From assembly GCA_037893245.1 (NCBI GenBank), contig JBAIAA010000705.1:170895-234894 (forward strand): 64,000 bases of DNA, read 5' to 3'. The position numbers and the translations under genes are program-made. This document shows positions 14,982 through 28,089 of this stretch, piece after piece (within the stretch, counting starts at the first letter, position 1; every line of letters starts with the position of its first letter). This DNA is from Crossaster papposus. Lineage: Eukaryota; Echinodermata; Asteroidea; Velatida; Solasteridae. Below the pieces are notes generated by a model that worked only from the letters and a program-made list of their open reading frames with translations, was not told where the DNA came from and did not search any database.

Positions 14982-15480
14982 ACCTCTACTGTTCCTTCTG
15001 AGCAGGCTGAGTGAGGTGTAGATCAGACACATGGATATACTCTATCTCTGTCTTCTACCTCTGCTGTTCCTTCTGAGCAGGCTGAGTGAGACACGTGGAT
15101 ATTCCCTATCTCTGTCTTCTACCTCTACTGTTCCTTCTGAGCAGGCTGAGAGAGGTGTAGATCAGACACATGGATATACTCTATCTCTGTCTTCTACCTC
15201 TGCCGTTCCTTCTGAGCAGGCTGAGTGAGACACGTGGATATACTCTATCTCTGTCTTCTACCTCTACTGTTCCTTCTGAGCAGGCTGAGTGAGGTGTAGA
15301 TCAGACACATGGAAATACTCTATCTCTGTCTTCTACCTCTGCTGTTCCTTCTAAGCAGGCTGAGTGAGACACGTGGATATTCCCTATCTCTGTCTTCTAC
15401 CTCTACTGTTCCTTCTGAGCAGGCTGAGTGAGGTGTAGATCAGACACATGGATATACTCTATCTCTGTCTTCTACCTCTG

Positions 15481-16410
15481 CTGGTCCTTCTGAGCAGGCT
15501 GAGTGAGGTGTAGATCAGACACGTGGATATACTCTATCTCTGTATTCTACCTCTGCTGTTCCTTCTGAGCAGGCTGAGTGAGGTGTAGATCAGACACGTG
15601 GATATACTCTATCTCTGTCTTCTACCTCTGCCGTTCCTTCTGAGCAGGCTGAGTGAGACACGTGGATATTCCCTATCTCTGTCTTCTACCTCTACTGTTC
15701 CTTCTGAGCAGGCTGAGTGAGGTGTAGATCAGACACATGGATATACTCTATCTCTGTCTTCTACCTCTGCTGTTCCTTCTGAGCAGGCTGAGTGAGACAC
15801 GTGGATATACTCTATCTCTGTCTTCTACCTCTGCTGTTCCTTCTAAGCAGGCTGAGTGAGACACGTGGATATTCCCTATCTCTGTCTTCTACCTCTACTG
15901 TTCCTTCTGAGCAGGCTGAGTGAGGTGTAGATCAGACACATGGATATACTCTATCTCTGTCTTCTACCTCTGCCGTTCCTTCTGAGAAGGCTGAGTGAGA
16001 CACGTGGATATACTCTATCTCTGTCTTCTACCTCTACTGTTCCTTCTGAGCAGGCTGAGTGAGGTGTAGATCAGACACATGGATATACTCTATCTCTGTC
16101 TTCTACCTCTGCTGTTCCTTCTGAGCAGGCTGAGTGAGACACGTGGATATACTCTATCTCTGTCTTCTACCTCTGCTGTTCCTTCTAAGCAGGCTGAGTG
16201 AGACACGTGGATATACTCTATCTCTGTCTTCTAAATCTGCTGTTCATTCAGAGCAGGCTGAGTGAGGTGTAGATCAGACACGTGGATATACTCTATCTCT
16301 GTCTTCTACCTCTGCTGATCCTTCTGGGCAGGCTGAATGAGGTGTAGATCAGACACGTGGATATACTCTATCTCTGTCTTCTACCTCTGCCGTTCCTTCT
16401 GAGCAGGCTG
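15481..16410. repeat. Partial third copy of the 2096-bp higher-order block
   Basis: This stretch aligns with 12893-13822 at an offset of 2588 bp. CTGGTCC lies at 15481, and the AAATCTGCTGTTCATTC variant lies near 16234 against 13646. The similarity stops at 16410, where GCTGGGTGAG replaces GCTGAGTGAG and the next duplication unit begins. Confidence 0.75.
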
Positions 16411-19400
16411 GGTGAGACACGTGGATATTCCCTATCTCTGTCTTCTACCTCTACTGTTCCTTCTGAGCAGGCTGAGTGAGGTGTAGAGCAGACACGTGGA
16501 TATACTCTATCTCTGTCTTCTACCTCTGCTGTTCCTTCTGAGCAGGCTGAGTGAGGTGTAGATCAGACACGTGGATATATTATATCTCTGCCTTCTACCT
16601 CTGCTGTTCCTTCTGAGCAGGCTGAGTGAGGTGGAGCTAGGACACGTGGATATACTCTATCTCTGTCTTCTACCTCTGCTGTTCCTAATGAGCAGGCAGA
16701 GTGAGACACGTGGATATACTCTATCTCTGTCTTCTACCTCTGCTGTTCCTTCTGAGCAGGCTGAGTGAGACACGTGGATATACTCTATATGTGTCTTATA
16801 CCTCTGCTGTTCCTTCTGAGCAGGCTGAGTGAGACACGTGGATATACTCTATCTCTGTCTTCTACCTCTGCTGATCCTTCTGGGCAGGCTGAGTGAGGTG
16901 TAGATCAGACACGTGGATATACTCTATCTCTGTCTTCTACCTCTGCCGTTCCTTCTGAGCAGGCTGAGTGAGACACGTGGATATACTCTATCTCTGTCTT
17001 GTACCTCTGTTGTTTCTTCTGAGCAGGCTGAGTGAGGTGTAGATATACTCTATCTCTGTCTTCTACCTCTGCTGTTCTTCTGAGCAGGCTGAGTGAGACA
17101 CGTGGATATACTCTATCCCTGTTTTCTACCTCTGCTGTTCCTTCTGAGCAGGCTGAGTGAGGTGTAGAGCAGACACGTGGATATACTCTATCTCTGTCTT
17201 CTACCTCTGCTGTTCCTAATGAGCAGGCAGAGTGAGACACGTGGATATACTCTATCTCTGTCTTCTACCTCTGCTGTTCCTTCTGAGCAGGCTGAGTGAG
17301 ACACGTGGATATACTCTATATGTGTCTTATATCTCTGCTGTTCCTTCTGAGCAGGCTGAGTGAGACACGTGGATATACTCTATCTCTGTCTTCTACCTCT
17401 GCTGATCCTTCTGGGCAGGCTGAGAGAGGTGTAGATCAGACACGTGGATATACTCTATCTCTGTCTTCTACTTCTGCCGTTCCTTCTGAGCAGGCTGAGT
17501 GAGACACATGGATATACTCTATCTCTGTCTTCTACCTCTACTGTTCCTTCTGAGCAGGCTGAGTGAGGTGTAGATCAGACACATGGATATACTCTATCTC
17601 TGTCTTCTACCTCTGCTGTTCCTTCTAAGCAGGCTGAGTGAGACACGTGGATATACTCTATCTCTGTCTTCTAAATCTGCTGTTCATTCAGAGCAGGCTG
17701 AGTGAGGTGTAGATCAGACACGTGGATATACTCTATCTCTGTCTTCTACCTCTGCTGATCCTTCTGGGCAGGCTGAATGAGGTGTAGATCAGACACGTGG
17801 ATATACTCTATCTCTGTCTTCTACCTCTGCCGTTCCTTCTGAGCAGGCTGAGTGAGACACGTGGATATACTCTATCTCTGTCTTCTACCTCTGCTGTTCC
17901 TTCTGAGCAGTCTGAGTGAGACACGTGGATACACTCTATCTCTGTCTTCTACCTCTGCTGTTCCTTCTGAGCAGGCTGAGTGAGACACGTGGATATACTC
18001 TATCTTTGTCTTCTACCTCTGCTGTTCCTTCTGAGCAGGCTGAGTGAGACACGTGGATATACTCTATCTCTGTCTTCTACCTCTGCTGTTCCTTCTGAGC
18101 AGGCTGAGTGAGACACGTGGATATACTCTATCTCTGTCTTCTACCTCTGCTGTTCCTTCTGAGCAGGCTGAGTGAGACACGTGGATATACTCTATCTCTG
18201 TCTTCTACCTCTGCTGGTCCTTCTGAGCAGGCTGAGTGAGGTGTAGATCAGACACGTGGATATACTCTATCTCTGTATTCTACCTCTGCTGTTCCTTCTG
18301 AGCAGGCTGAGTGAGGTGTAGATCAGACACGTGGATATACTCTATCTCTGTCTTCTACCTCTGCCGTTCCTTCTGAGCAGGCTGGGTGAGACACGTGGAT
18401 ATTCCCTATCTCTGTCTTCTACCTCTACTGTTCCTTCTGAGCAGGCTGAGTGAGGTGTAGAGCAGACACGTGGATATACTCTATCTCTGTCTTCTACCTC
18501 TGCTGTTCCTTCTGAGCAGGCTGAGTGAGGTGTAGATCAGACACGTGGATATATTATATCTCTGCCTTCTACCTCTGCTGTTCCTTCTGAGCAGGCTGAG
18601 TGAGGTGGAGCTAGGACACGTGGATATACTCTATCTCTGTCTTCTACCTCTGCTGTTCCTAATGAGCAGGCAGAGTGAGACACGTGGATATACTCTATCT
18701 CTGTCTTCTACCTCTGCTGTTCCTTCTGAGCAGGCTGAGTGAGACACGTGGATATACTCTATATGTGTCTTATACCTCTGCTGTTCCTTCTGAGCAGGCT
18801 GAGTGAGACACGTGGATATACTCTATCTCTGTCTTCTACCTCTGCTGATCCTTCTGGGCAGGCTGAGTGAGGTGTAGATCAGACACGTGGATATACTCTA
18901 TCTCTGTCTTCTACCTCTGCCGTTCCTTCTGAGCAGGCTGAGTGAGACACGTGGATATACTCTATCTCTGTCTTGTACCTCTGTTGTTTCTTCTGAGCAG
19001 GCTGAGTGAGGTGTAGATATACTCTATCTCTGTCTTCTACCTCTGCTGTTCTTCTGAGCAGGCTGAGTGAGACACGTGGATATACTCTATCCCTGTTTTC
19101 TACCTCTGCTGTTCCTTCTGAGCAGGCTGAGTGAGGTGTAGAGCAGACACGTGGATATACTCTATCTCTGTCTTCTACCTCTGCTGTTCCTAATGAGCAG
19201 GCAGAGTGAGACACGTGGATATACTCTATCTCTGTCTTCTACCTCTGCTGTTCCTTCTGAGCAGGCTGAGTGAGACACGTGGATATACTCTATATGTGTC
19301 TTATATCTCTGCTGTTCCTTCTGAGCAGGCTGAGTGAGACACGTGGATATACTCTATCTCTGTCTTCTACCTCTGCTGATCCTTCTGGGCAGGCTGAGTG

Positions 19401-19600
19401 AGGTGTAGATCAGACACGTGGATATACTCTATCTCTGTCTTCTACTTCTGCCGTTCCTTCTGAGCAGGCTGAGTGAGACACATGGATATACTCTATCTCT
19501 GTCTTCTACCTCTACTGTTCCTTCTGAGCAGGCTGAGTGAGGTGTAGATCAGACACATGGATATACTCTATCTCTGTCTTCTACCTCTGCTGTTCCTTCT
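16407..19600. repeat. Higher-order repeat, period 1974 bp
   Basis: The rare GCTGGGTGAG variant lies at 16407 and 18381, the TATATTATATC unit near 16571 and 18545, and the TGTTCTTCTGAG unit (one C lost) near 17072 and 19046. The copies diverge near 17625/19600. Between them, at 17880-18210, lies a run of six plain 64-bp units. Confidence 0.82.
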
Positions 19601-21684
19601 GAGCAGGCTGAGTGAGACACGTGGATATACTTTATCTCTGTCTTCTACCTCTGCTGTTCCTTCTGAGCAGGCTGAGTGAGACACGTGGATATACTCTATC
19701 TCTGTCTTCTACCCCTGCTGTTCCTTCTGAGCAGGCTGAGTGAGGTGTAGATCAGACACGTGGATATACTCTATCTCTGTCTTATACCTCTGCTGTTCCT
19801 TCTGAGCAGGCTGAGTGAGACACGTGGATGTACTCTATCTCTGTCTTCTACCTCTGCTGTTCCTTTTGAGCAGGCTGAGTGAGGTGTAGATCAGACACGT
19901 GGATATACTCTATCTGTCTTCTACCTCTGCTGTTCCATCTGAGCAGGCTGAGTGAGGTGTAGATCAAACACGTGGATATACTCTATCTGTCTTCTACCTC
20001 TGCTGTTCCTTCTGAGCAGGCTGAGTAAAGTGTAGATCAGACACGTGGTTATACTCTATCTATGTCTTCTACCTCTGCTGTTCCTTCTGAGCAGGCTGTG
20101 TGAGACACGTGGATATACTCTATCTCTGTCTTCTATCTCTGCTGTTCCTTCTGAGCAGGCTGAGTGAGGTGTAGATTAGACACGTGGATACATTCTATCT
20201 CTGTCTTCTACCTCTGCTGTTCCATCTGAGCAGGCTGAATGAGGTGTAGATCAAACACGTGGATATACTCATCTCTGTCTTCTACCTCTGCTGTTTCTTT
20301 TGAGCAGGCTGAGTGAGGTGTAGATCAGACACGTGGATATACTCTATCTCTGTCTTCTACCTCTGCTGTTCCTTTTAAGCAGACTGAGTGAGACACGTGG
20401 ATATACTCTATCTCTGTCTTCTACCTCTGTTGGTTCTTCTGAGCAGGCTGAGTGAGGTGTAGATATACTCTATCTCTGTCTTCTACCTCTACTGTTCCTT
20501 CTGAGCGGGGTGAGGTGTAGATCACACACTGTGGATATACTCTAACTCTGTCTTCTACCTTTGCTGTTCCTTCTGAGCAGGCTGAGTGAGACACGTGGAT
20601 ATACTCTATCTCTGTCTTCTACCTCTGCTGTTCCTTCTGAGCAGGCTGAGTGAGGTGTAGATCAGACACGTGGATATACTCTATCTCTGTCTGCTACCTC
20701 TGCTGTTCCTTCTGAGCAGGCTGAGTGAGGTGTAGATCAGACACGTGGATATACTCTATCTCTGTCTTCTACCTCTGCCGTTCCTTCTGAGCAGGCTGAG
20801 TGAGACACGTGGATATACTCTGTCTCTGTCTTCTACTTCTGCTGTTCCTTCTGAGCAGGCTGAGTGAGGTGTAGATCAGACACGTGGATATACTCTATCT
20901 CTGTCTTCTACCTCTACTGTTCCTTCTGAGCAGGCTGAGTGAGGTGTAGATCAGACACGTGGATATACTCTATCTCTGTCTTCTACCTCTGCTGTTCCTT
21001 CTGAGCAGGCTGAGTGAGGTGTAGATCAGACACGTGTATATACTTTATCTCTGTCTTCTACCTCTGCTGTTCCTTCTGAGCAGGCTGAGTGAGGTGTAGA
21101 TCAGACACGTGGATATATTATATCTCTGCCTTCTACCTCTGCTGTTCCTTCTGAGCAGGCTGAGTGAGGTGGAGCTAAGACACGTGGATATACTCTATCT
21201 CTGTCTTCTACCTCTGCTGTTCCTTCTGAGCAGGCAGAGTGAGACACGTGGATATACTCTATCTCTGTCTTCTACCTCTGCTGTTCCTTCTGAGCAGGCT
21301 GAGTGAGACACGTGGATATACTCTATATGTGTCTTATACCTCTGCTGTTCCTTCGGAGCAGGCTGAGTGAGACACGTGGATATACTCTATCTCTGTCTTC
21401 TACCTCTGCTGATCCTTCTGGGCAGGCTGAATGAGGTGTAGATCAGACACGTGGATATACTCTATCTCTGTCTTCTACCTCTGCCGTTCCTTCTGAGCAG
21501 GCTGAGTGAGACACGTGGATATACTCTATCTCTGTCTTCTACCTCTACTGTTCCTTCTGAGCAGGCTGAGTGAGGTGTAGATCAGACACATGGATATACT
21601 CTATCTCTGTCTTCTACCTCTGCTGTTCCTTCTGAGCTGGCTGAGTGAGACACGTGGATATACTCTATCTCTGTCTTCTACCTC

Positions 21685-23195
21685 TGCTGTTCCTTCTAAG
21701 CAGGCTGAGTGAGACACGTGGATATTCCCTATCTCTGTCTTCTACCTCTACTGTTCCTTCTGAGCAGGCTGAGGGAGGTGTAGATCAGACACATGGATAT
21801 ACTCTATCTCTGTCTTCTACCTCTGCTGTTCCTTCTGAGCAGGCTGAGTGAGACACGTGGATATACTCTATCTCTGTCTTCTACCTCTACTGTTCCTTCT
21901 GAGCAGGCTGAGTGAGGTGTAGATCAGACACATGGATATACTCTATCTCTGTCTTCTACCTCTGCTGTTCCTTCTGAGCAGGCTGAGTGAGACACGTGGA
22001 TATACTCTATCTCTGTCTTCTACCTCTGCTGTTCCTTCTAAGCAGGCTGAGTGAGACACGTGGATATTCCCTATCTCTGTCTTCTACCTCTACTGTTCCT
22101 TCTGAGTAGGCTGAGTGAGGTGTAGATCAGACACATGGATATACTCTATCTCTGTCTTCTACCTCTGCTGGTCCTTCTGAGCAGGCTGAGTGAGGTGTAG
22201 ATCAGACACGTGGATATACTCTATCTCTGTATTCTACCTCTGCTGTTCCTTCTGAGCAGGCTGAGTGAGGTGTAGATCAGACACGTGGATCTACTCTATC
22301 TCTGTCTTCTACCTCTGCCGTTCCTTCTGAGCAGGCTGAGTGAGACACGTGGATATACTCTATCTCTGTCTTGTACCTCTGTTGTTTCTTCTGAGCAGGC
22401 TGAGTGAGGTGTAGATATACTCTATCTTTGTCTTCTACCTCTGCTGTTCCTTCTAAGCAGGCTGAGTGAGACACGTGGATATTCCCTATCTCTGTCTTCT
22501 ACCTCTACTGTTCCTTCTGAGCAGGCTGAGGGAGGTGTAGATCAGACACATGGATATACTCTATCTCTGTCTTCTACCTCTGCTGTTCCTTCTGAGCAGG
22601 CTGAGTGAGACACGTGGATATACTCTATCTCTGTCTTCTACCTCTACTGTTCCTTCTGAGCAGGCTGAGTGAGGTGTAGATCAGACACATGGATATACTC
22701 TATCTCTGTCTTCTACCTCTGCTGTTCCTTCTGAGCAGGCTGAGTGAGACACGTGGATATACTCTATCTCTGTCTTCTACCTCTGCTGTTCCTTCTAAGC
22801 AGGCTGAGTGAGACACGTGGATATTCCCTATCTCTGTCTTCTACCTCTACTGTTCCTTCTGAGTAGGCTGAGTGAGGTGTAGATCAGACACATGGATATA
22901 CTCTATCTCTGTCTTCTACCTCTGCTGGTCCTTCTGAGCAGGCTGAGTGAGGTGTAGATCAGACACGTGGATATACTCTATCTCTGTATTCTACCTCTGC
23001 TGTTCCTTCTGAGCAGGCTGAGTGAGGTGTAGATCAGACACGTGGATCTACTCTATCTCTGTCTTCTACCTCTGCCGTTCCTTCTGAGCAGGCTGAGTGA
23101 GACACGTGGATATACTCTATCTCTGTCTTGTACCTCTGTTGTTTCTTCTGAGCAGGCTGAGTGAGGTGTAGATATACTCTATCTCTGTCTTCTAC
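21685..23195. repeat. Higher-order repeat, period 757 bp, two copies
   Basis: The GAGGGAGGTG variant occurs at 21771 and 22528, GTAGGCTGAG near 22105 and 22862, and the unusual GGATCTACTC at about 22288 and 23045. All are 757 bp apart. This is about eleven units duplicated in tandem. Confidence 0.8.
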
Positions 23196-23974
23196 CTCTG
23201 CTGTTCTTCTGAGCAGGCTGAGTGAGACACGTGGATATACTCTATCCCTGTTTTTCTACCTCTGCTGTTCCTTCTGAGCAGGCTGAGTGAGGTGTAGAGC
23301 AGACACGTGGATATACTCTATCTCTGTCTTCTACCTCTGCTGTTCCTAATGAGCAGGCAGAGTGAGACACGTGGATATACTCTATCTCTGTCTTCTACCT
23401 CTGCTGTTCCTTCTGAGCAGGCTGAGTGAGACACGTGGATATACTCTATATGTGTCTTATATCTCTGCTGTTCCTTCTGAGCAGGCTGAGTGAGACACGT
23501 GGATATACTCTATCTCTGTCTTCTACCTCTGCTGATCCTTCTGGGCAGGCTGAGTGAGGTGTAGATCAGACACGTGGATATACTCTATCTCTGTCTTCTA
23601 CTTCTGCCGTTCCTTCTGAGCAGGCTGAGTGAGACACATGGATATACTCTATCTCTGTCTTCTACCTCTACTGTTCCTTCTGAGCAGGCTGAGTGAGGTG
23701 TAGATCAGACACATGGATATACTCTATCTCTGTCTTCTACCTCTGCTGTTCCTTCTGAGCAGGCTGAGTGAGACACGTGGATATACTCTATCTCTGTCTT
23801 CTACCTCTGCTGTTCCTTCTGAGCAGGCTGAGTGAGACACGTGGATATACTCTATCTCTGTCTTCTACCCCTGCTGTTCCTTCTGAGCAGGCTGAGTGAG
23901 GTGTAGATCAGACACGTGGATATACTCTATCTCTGTCTTATACCTCTGCTGTTCCTTCTGAGCAGGCTGAGTGA

Positions 23975-24460
23975 GACACGTGGATGTACTCTATCTCTGT
24001 CTTCTACCTCTGCTGTTCCTTTTGAGCAGGCTGAGTGAGGTGTAGATCAGACACGTGGATATACTCCATCTGTCTTCTACCTCTGCTGTTCCATCTGAGC
24101 AGGCTGAGTGAGGTGTAGATCAAACACGTGGATATACTCTATCTCTGTCTTATACCTCTGCTGTTCCTTCTGAGCAGGCTGAGTGAGACACGTGGATGTA
24201 CTCTATCTCTGTCTTCTACCTCTGCTGTTCCTTTTGAGCAGGCTGAGTGAGGTGTAGATCAGACACGTGGATATACTCCATCTGTCTTCTACCTCTGCTG
24301 TTCCTTCTGAGCAGGCTGAGTGAGACACGTGGATGTACTCTATCTCTGTCTTCTACCTCTGCTGTTCCTTTTGAGCAGGCTGAGTGAGGTGTAGATCAGA
24401 CACGTGGATATACTCCATCTGTCTTCTACCTCTGCTGTTCCTTCTGAGCAGGCTGAGTGA
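23975..24460. repeat. Local short duplications of a GATGTACTC / CTCCATCTG unit pair
   Basis: The GATGTACTC variant occurs at 23983, 24195 and 24332, each time followed by a unit with ACTCCATCTGTC. The spacings of 212 and 137 bp show small local duplications of two to three units, finer than the kilobase-scale blocks elsewhere. Confidence 0.75.
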
Positions 24461-27400
24461 GACACGTGGATATACTCTATCTCTGTCTTCTACCTCTGCT
24501 GTTCCTTCTGAGCAGGCTGAGTAAAGTGTAGATCAGACACGTGGTTATACTCTATCTCTGTCTTCTACCTCTGTTGTTCCTTCTGAGCAGGCTGTGTGAG
24601 ACACGTGGATATACTCTATCTCTGTCTTCTATCTCTGCTGTTCCTTCTGAGCAGGCTGAGTGAGGTGTAGATTAGACACGTGGATACATTCTATCTCTGT
24701 CTTCTACCTCTGCTGTTCCATCTGAGCAGGCTGAGTGAGGTGTAGATCAAACACGTGGATATACTCATCTCTGTCTTCTACCTCTGCTGTTTCTTTTGAG
24801 CAGGCTGAGTGAGGTGTAGATCAGACACGTGGATATACTCTATCTCTGTCTTCTACCTCTGCTGTTCCTTTTAAGCAGACTGAGTGAGACACGTGGATAT
24901 ACTCTATCTCTGTCTTCTACCTCTGTTGTTTCTTCTGAGCAGGCTGAGTGAGGTGTAGATATACTCTATCTCTGTCTTCTACCTCTACTGTTCCTTCTGA
25001 GCGGGGTGAGGTGTAGATCACACACTGTGGATATACTCTAACTCTGTCTTCTACCTTTGCTGTTCCTTCTGAGCAGGCTGAGTGAGACACGTGGATATAC
25101 TCTATCTCTGTCTTCTACCTCTGCTGTTCCTTCTGAGCAGGCTGAGTGAGGTGTAGATCAGACACGTGGATATACTCTATCTCTGTCTTCTACCTCTGCT
25201 GTTCCTTCTGAGCAGGCTGAGTGAGGTGTAGATCAGACACGTGGATATACTCTATCTCTGTCTTCTACCTCTGCCGTTCCTTCTGAGCAGGCTGAGTGAG
25301 ACACGTGGATATACTCTGTCTCTGTCTTCTACTTCTGCTGTTCCTTCTGAGCAGGCTGAGTGAGGTGTAGATCAGACACGTGGATATACTCTATCTCTGT
25401 CTTCTACCTCTACTGTTCCTTCTGAGCAGGCTGAGTGAGGTGTAGATCAGACACGTGGATATACTCTATCTCTGTCTTCTACCTCTGCTGTTCCTTCTGA
25501 GCAGGCTGAGTGAGGTGTAGATCAGACACGTGTATATACTTTATCTCTGTCTTCTACCTCTGCTGTTCCTTCTGAGCAGGCTGAGTGAGGTGTAGATCAG
25601 ACACGTGGATATATTATATCTCTGCCTTCTACCTCTGCTGTTCCTTCTGAGCAGGCTGAGTGAGGTGGAGCTAAGACACGTGGATATACTCTATCTCTGT
25701 CTTCTACCTCTGCTGTTCCTTCTGAGCAGGCAGAGTGAGACACGTGGATATACTCTATCTCTGTCTTCTACCTCTGCTGTTCCTTCTGAGCAGGCTGAGT
25801 GAGACACGTGGATATACTCTATATGTGTCTTATACCTCTGCTGTTCCTTCGGAGCAGGCTGAGTGAGACACGTGGATATACTCTATCTCTGTCTTCTACC
25901 TCTGCTGATCCTTCTGGGCAGGCTGAATGAGGTGTAGATCAGACACGTGGATATACTCTATCTCTGTCTTCTACCTCTGCCGTTCCTTCTGAGCAGGCTG
26001 AGTGAGACACGTGGATATACTCTATCTCTGTCTTCTACCTCTACTGTTCCTTCTGAGCAGGCTGAGTGAGGTGTAGATCAGACACATGGATATACTCTAT
26101 CTCTGTCTTCTACCTCTGCTGTTCCTTCTGAGCTGGCTGAGTGAGACACGTGGATATACTCTATCTCTGTCTTCTACCTCTGCTGTTCCTTCTAAGCAGG
26201 CTGAGTGAGACACGTGGATATACTCTATCTCTGTCTTCTACCTCTACTGTTCCTTCTGAGAAGGCTGAGTGAGGTGTAGATCAGACACATGGATATACTC
26301 TATCTCTGTCTTCTACCTCTGCTGTTCCTTCTGAGCAGGCTGAGTGAGACACGTGGATATACTCTATCTCTGTCTTCTACCTCTGCTGTTCCTTCTAAGC
26401 AGGCTGAGTGAGACACGTGGATATTCCCTATCTCTGTCTTCTACCTCTACTGTTCCTTCTGAGTAGGCTGAGTGAGGTGTAGATCAGACACATGGATATA
26501 CTCTATCTCTGTCTTCTACCTCTGCTGGTCCTTCTGAGCAGGCTGAGTGAGGTGTAGATCAGACACGTGGATATACTCTATCTCTGTATTCTACCTCTGC
26601 TGTTCCTTCTGAGCAGGCTGAGTGAGGTGTAGATCAGACACGTGGATATACTCTATCTCTGTCTTCTACCTCTGCCGTTCCTTCTGAGCAGGCTGAGTGA
26701 GACACGTGGATATTCCCTATCTCTGTCTTCTACCTCTACTGTTCCTTCTGAGCAGGCTGAGTGAGGTGTAGATCAGACACATGGATATACTCTATCTCTG
26801 TCTTCTACCTCTGCTGTTCCTTCTGAGCAGGCTGAGTGAGACACGTGGATATACTCTATCTCTGTCTTCTACCTCTGCTGTTCCTTCTGAGCAGGCTGAG
26901 TGAGACACGTGGATATACTCTATCCCTGTTTTCTACCTCTGCTGTTCCTTCTGAGCAGGCTGAGTGAGGTGTAGAGCAGACACGTGGATATACTCTATCT
27001 CTGTCTTCTACCTCTGCTGTTCCTAATGAGCAGGCAGAGTGAGACACGTGGATATACTCTATCTCTGTCTTCTACCTCTGCTGTTCCTTCTGAGCAGGCT
27101 GAGTGAGACACGTGGATGTACTCTATATGTGTCTTATATCTCTGCTGTTCCTTCTGAGCAGGCTGAGTGAGACACGTGGATATACTCTATCTCTGTCTTC
27201 TACCTCTGCTGATCCTTCTGGGCAGGCTGAGTGAGGTGTAGATCAGACACGTGGATATACTCTATCTCTGTCTTCTACCTCTGCCGTTCCTTCTGAGCAG
27301 GCTGAGTGAGACACGTGGATATACTCTATCTCTGTCTTCTACCTCTACTGTTCCTTCTGAGCAGGCTGAGTGAGGTGTAGATCAGACACATGGATATACT

Positions 27401-28089
27401 CTATCTCTGTCTTTTACCTCTGCTGTTCCTTCTGAGCAGGCTGAGTGAGACACGTGGATATACTCTATCTCTGTCTTCTACCTCTGCTGTTCCTTCTGAG
27501 CAGGCTGAGTGAGACACGTGGATATACTCTATCTCTGTCTTCTACCCCTGCTGTTCCTTCTGAGCAGGCTGAGTGAGGTGTAGATCAGACACGTGGATAT
27601 ACTCTATCTCTGTCTTATACCTCTGCTGTTCCTTCTGAGCAGGCTGAGTGAGACACGTGGATGTACTCTATCTCTGTCTTCTACCTCTGCTGTTCCTTTT
27701 GAGCAGGCTGAGTGAGGTGTAGATCAGACACGTGGATATACTCTATCTGTCTTCTACCTCTGCTGTTCCTTCTGAGCAGGCTGAGTAAGGTGTAGATCAG
27801 ACACGTGGTTATACTCTATCTCTGTCTTCTACCTCTGCTGTTCCTTCTGAGCAGGCTGTGTGAGACACGTGGATATACTCTATCTCTGTCTTCTATCTCT
27901 GCTGTTCCTTCTGAGCAGGCTGAGTGAGGTGTAGATCAAACACGTGGATATACTCATCTCTGTCTTCTACCTCTGCTGTTTCTTTTGAGCAGGCTGAGTG
28001 AGGTGTAGATCAGACACGTGGATATACTCTATCTCTGTCTTCTACCTCTGCTGTCCCTTCTAAGCAGACTGAGTGAGACACGTGGATAT

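Larger units (their letters stand above)
20010..26216. repeat. Duplicated satellite block, offset 4496 bp
   Basis: About 1.7 kb at 20010-21720 recurs at 24506-26216. Anchors are GAGTAAAGTGTAG (near 20027 and 24523), GCTGTGTGAG (near 20095 and 24591), ACTCTGTCTCTG (near 20818 and 25314) and the TATATTATATC unit (21109 and 25605). The copies separate where 21726 reads ATATTCCC and 26220 reads ATATACTC. Confidence 0.78.

Noticed and set aside
16905..19214. Minus-strand frames of 111 residues at 16905-17240 and 18879-19214
   Set aside because: They are the same satellite units copied 1974 bp apart, lengthened by a lost base in one unit. No domain was recognised.
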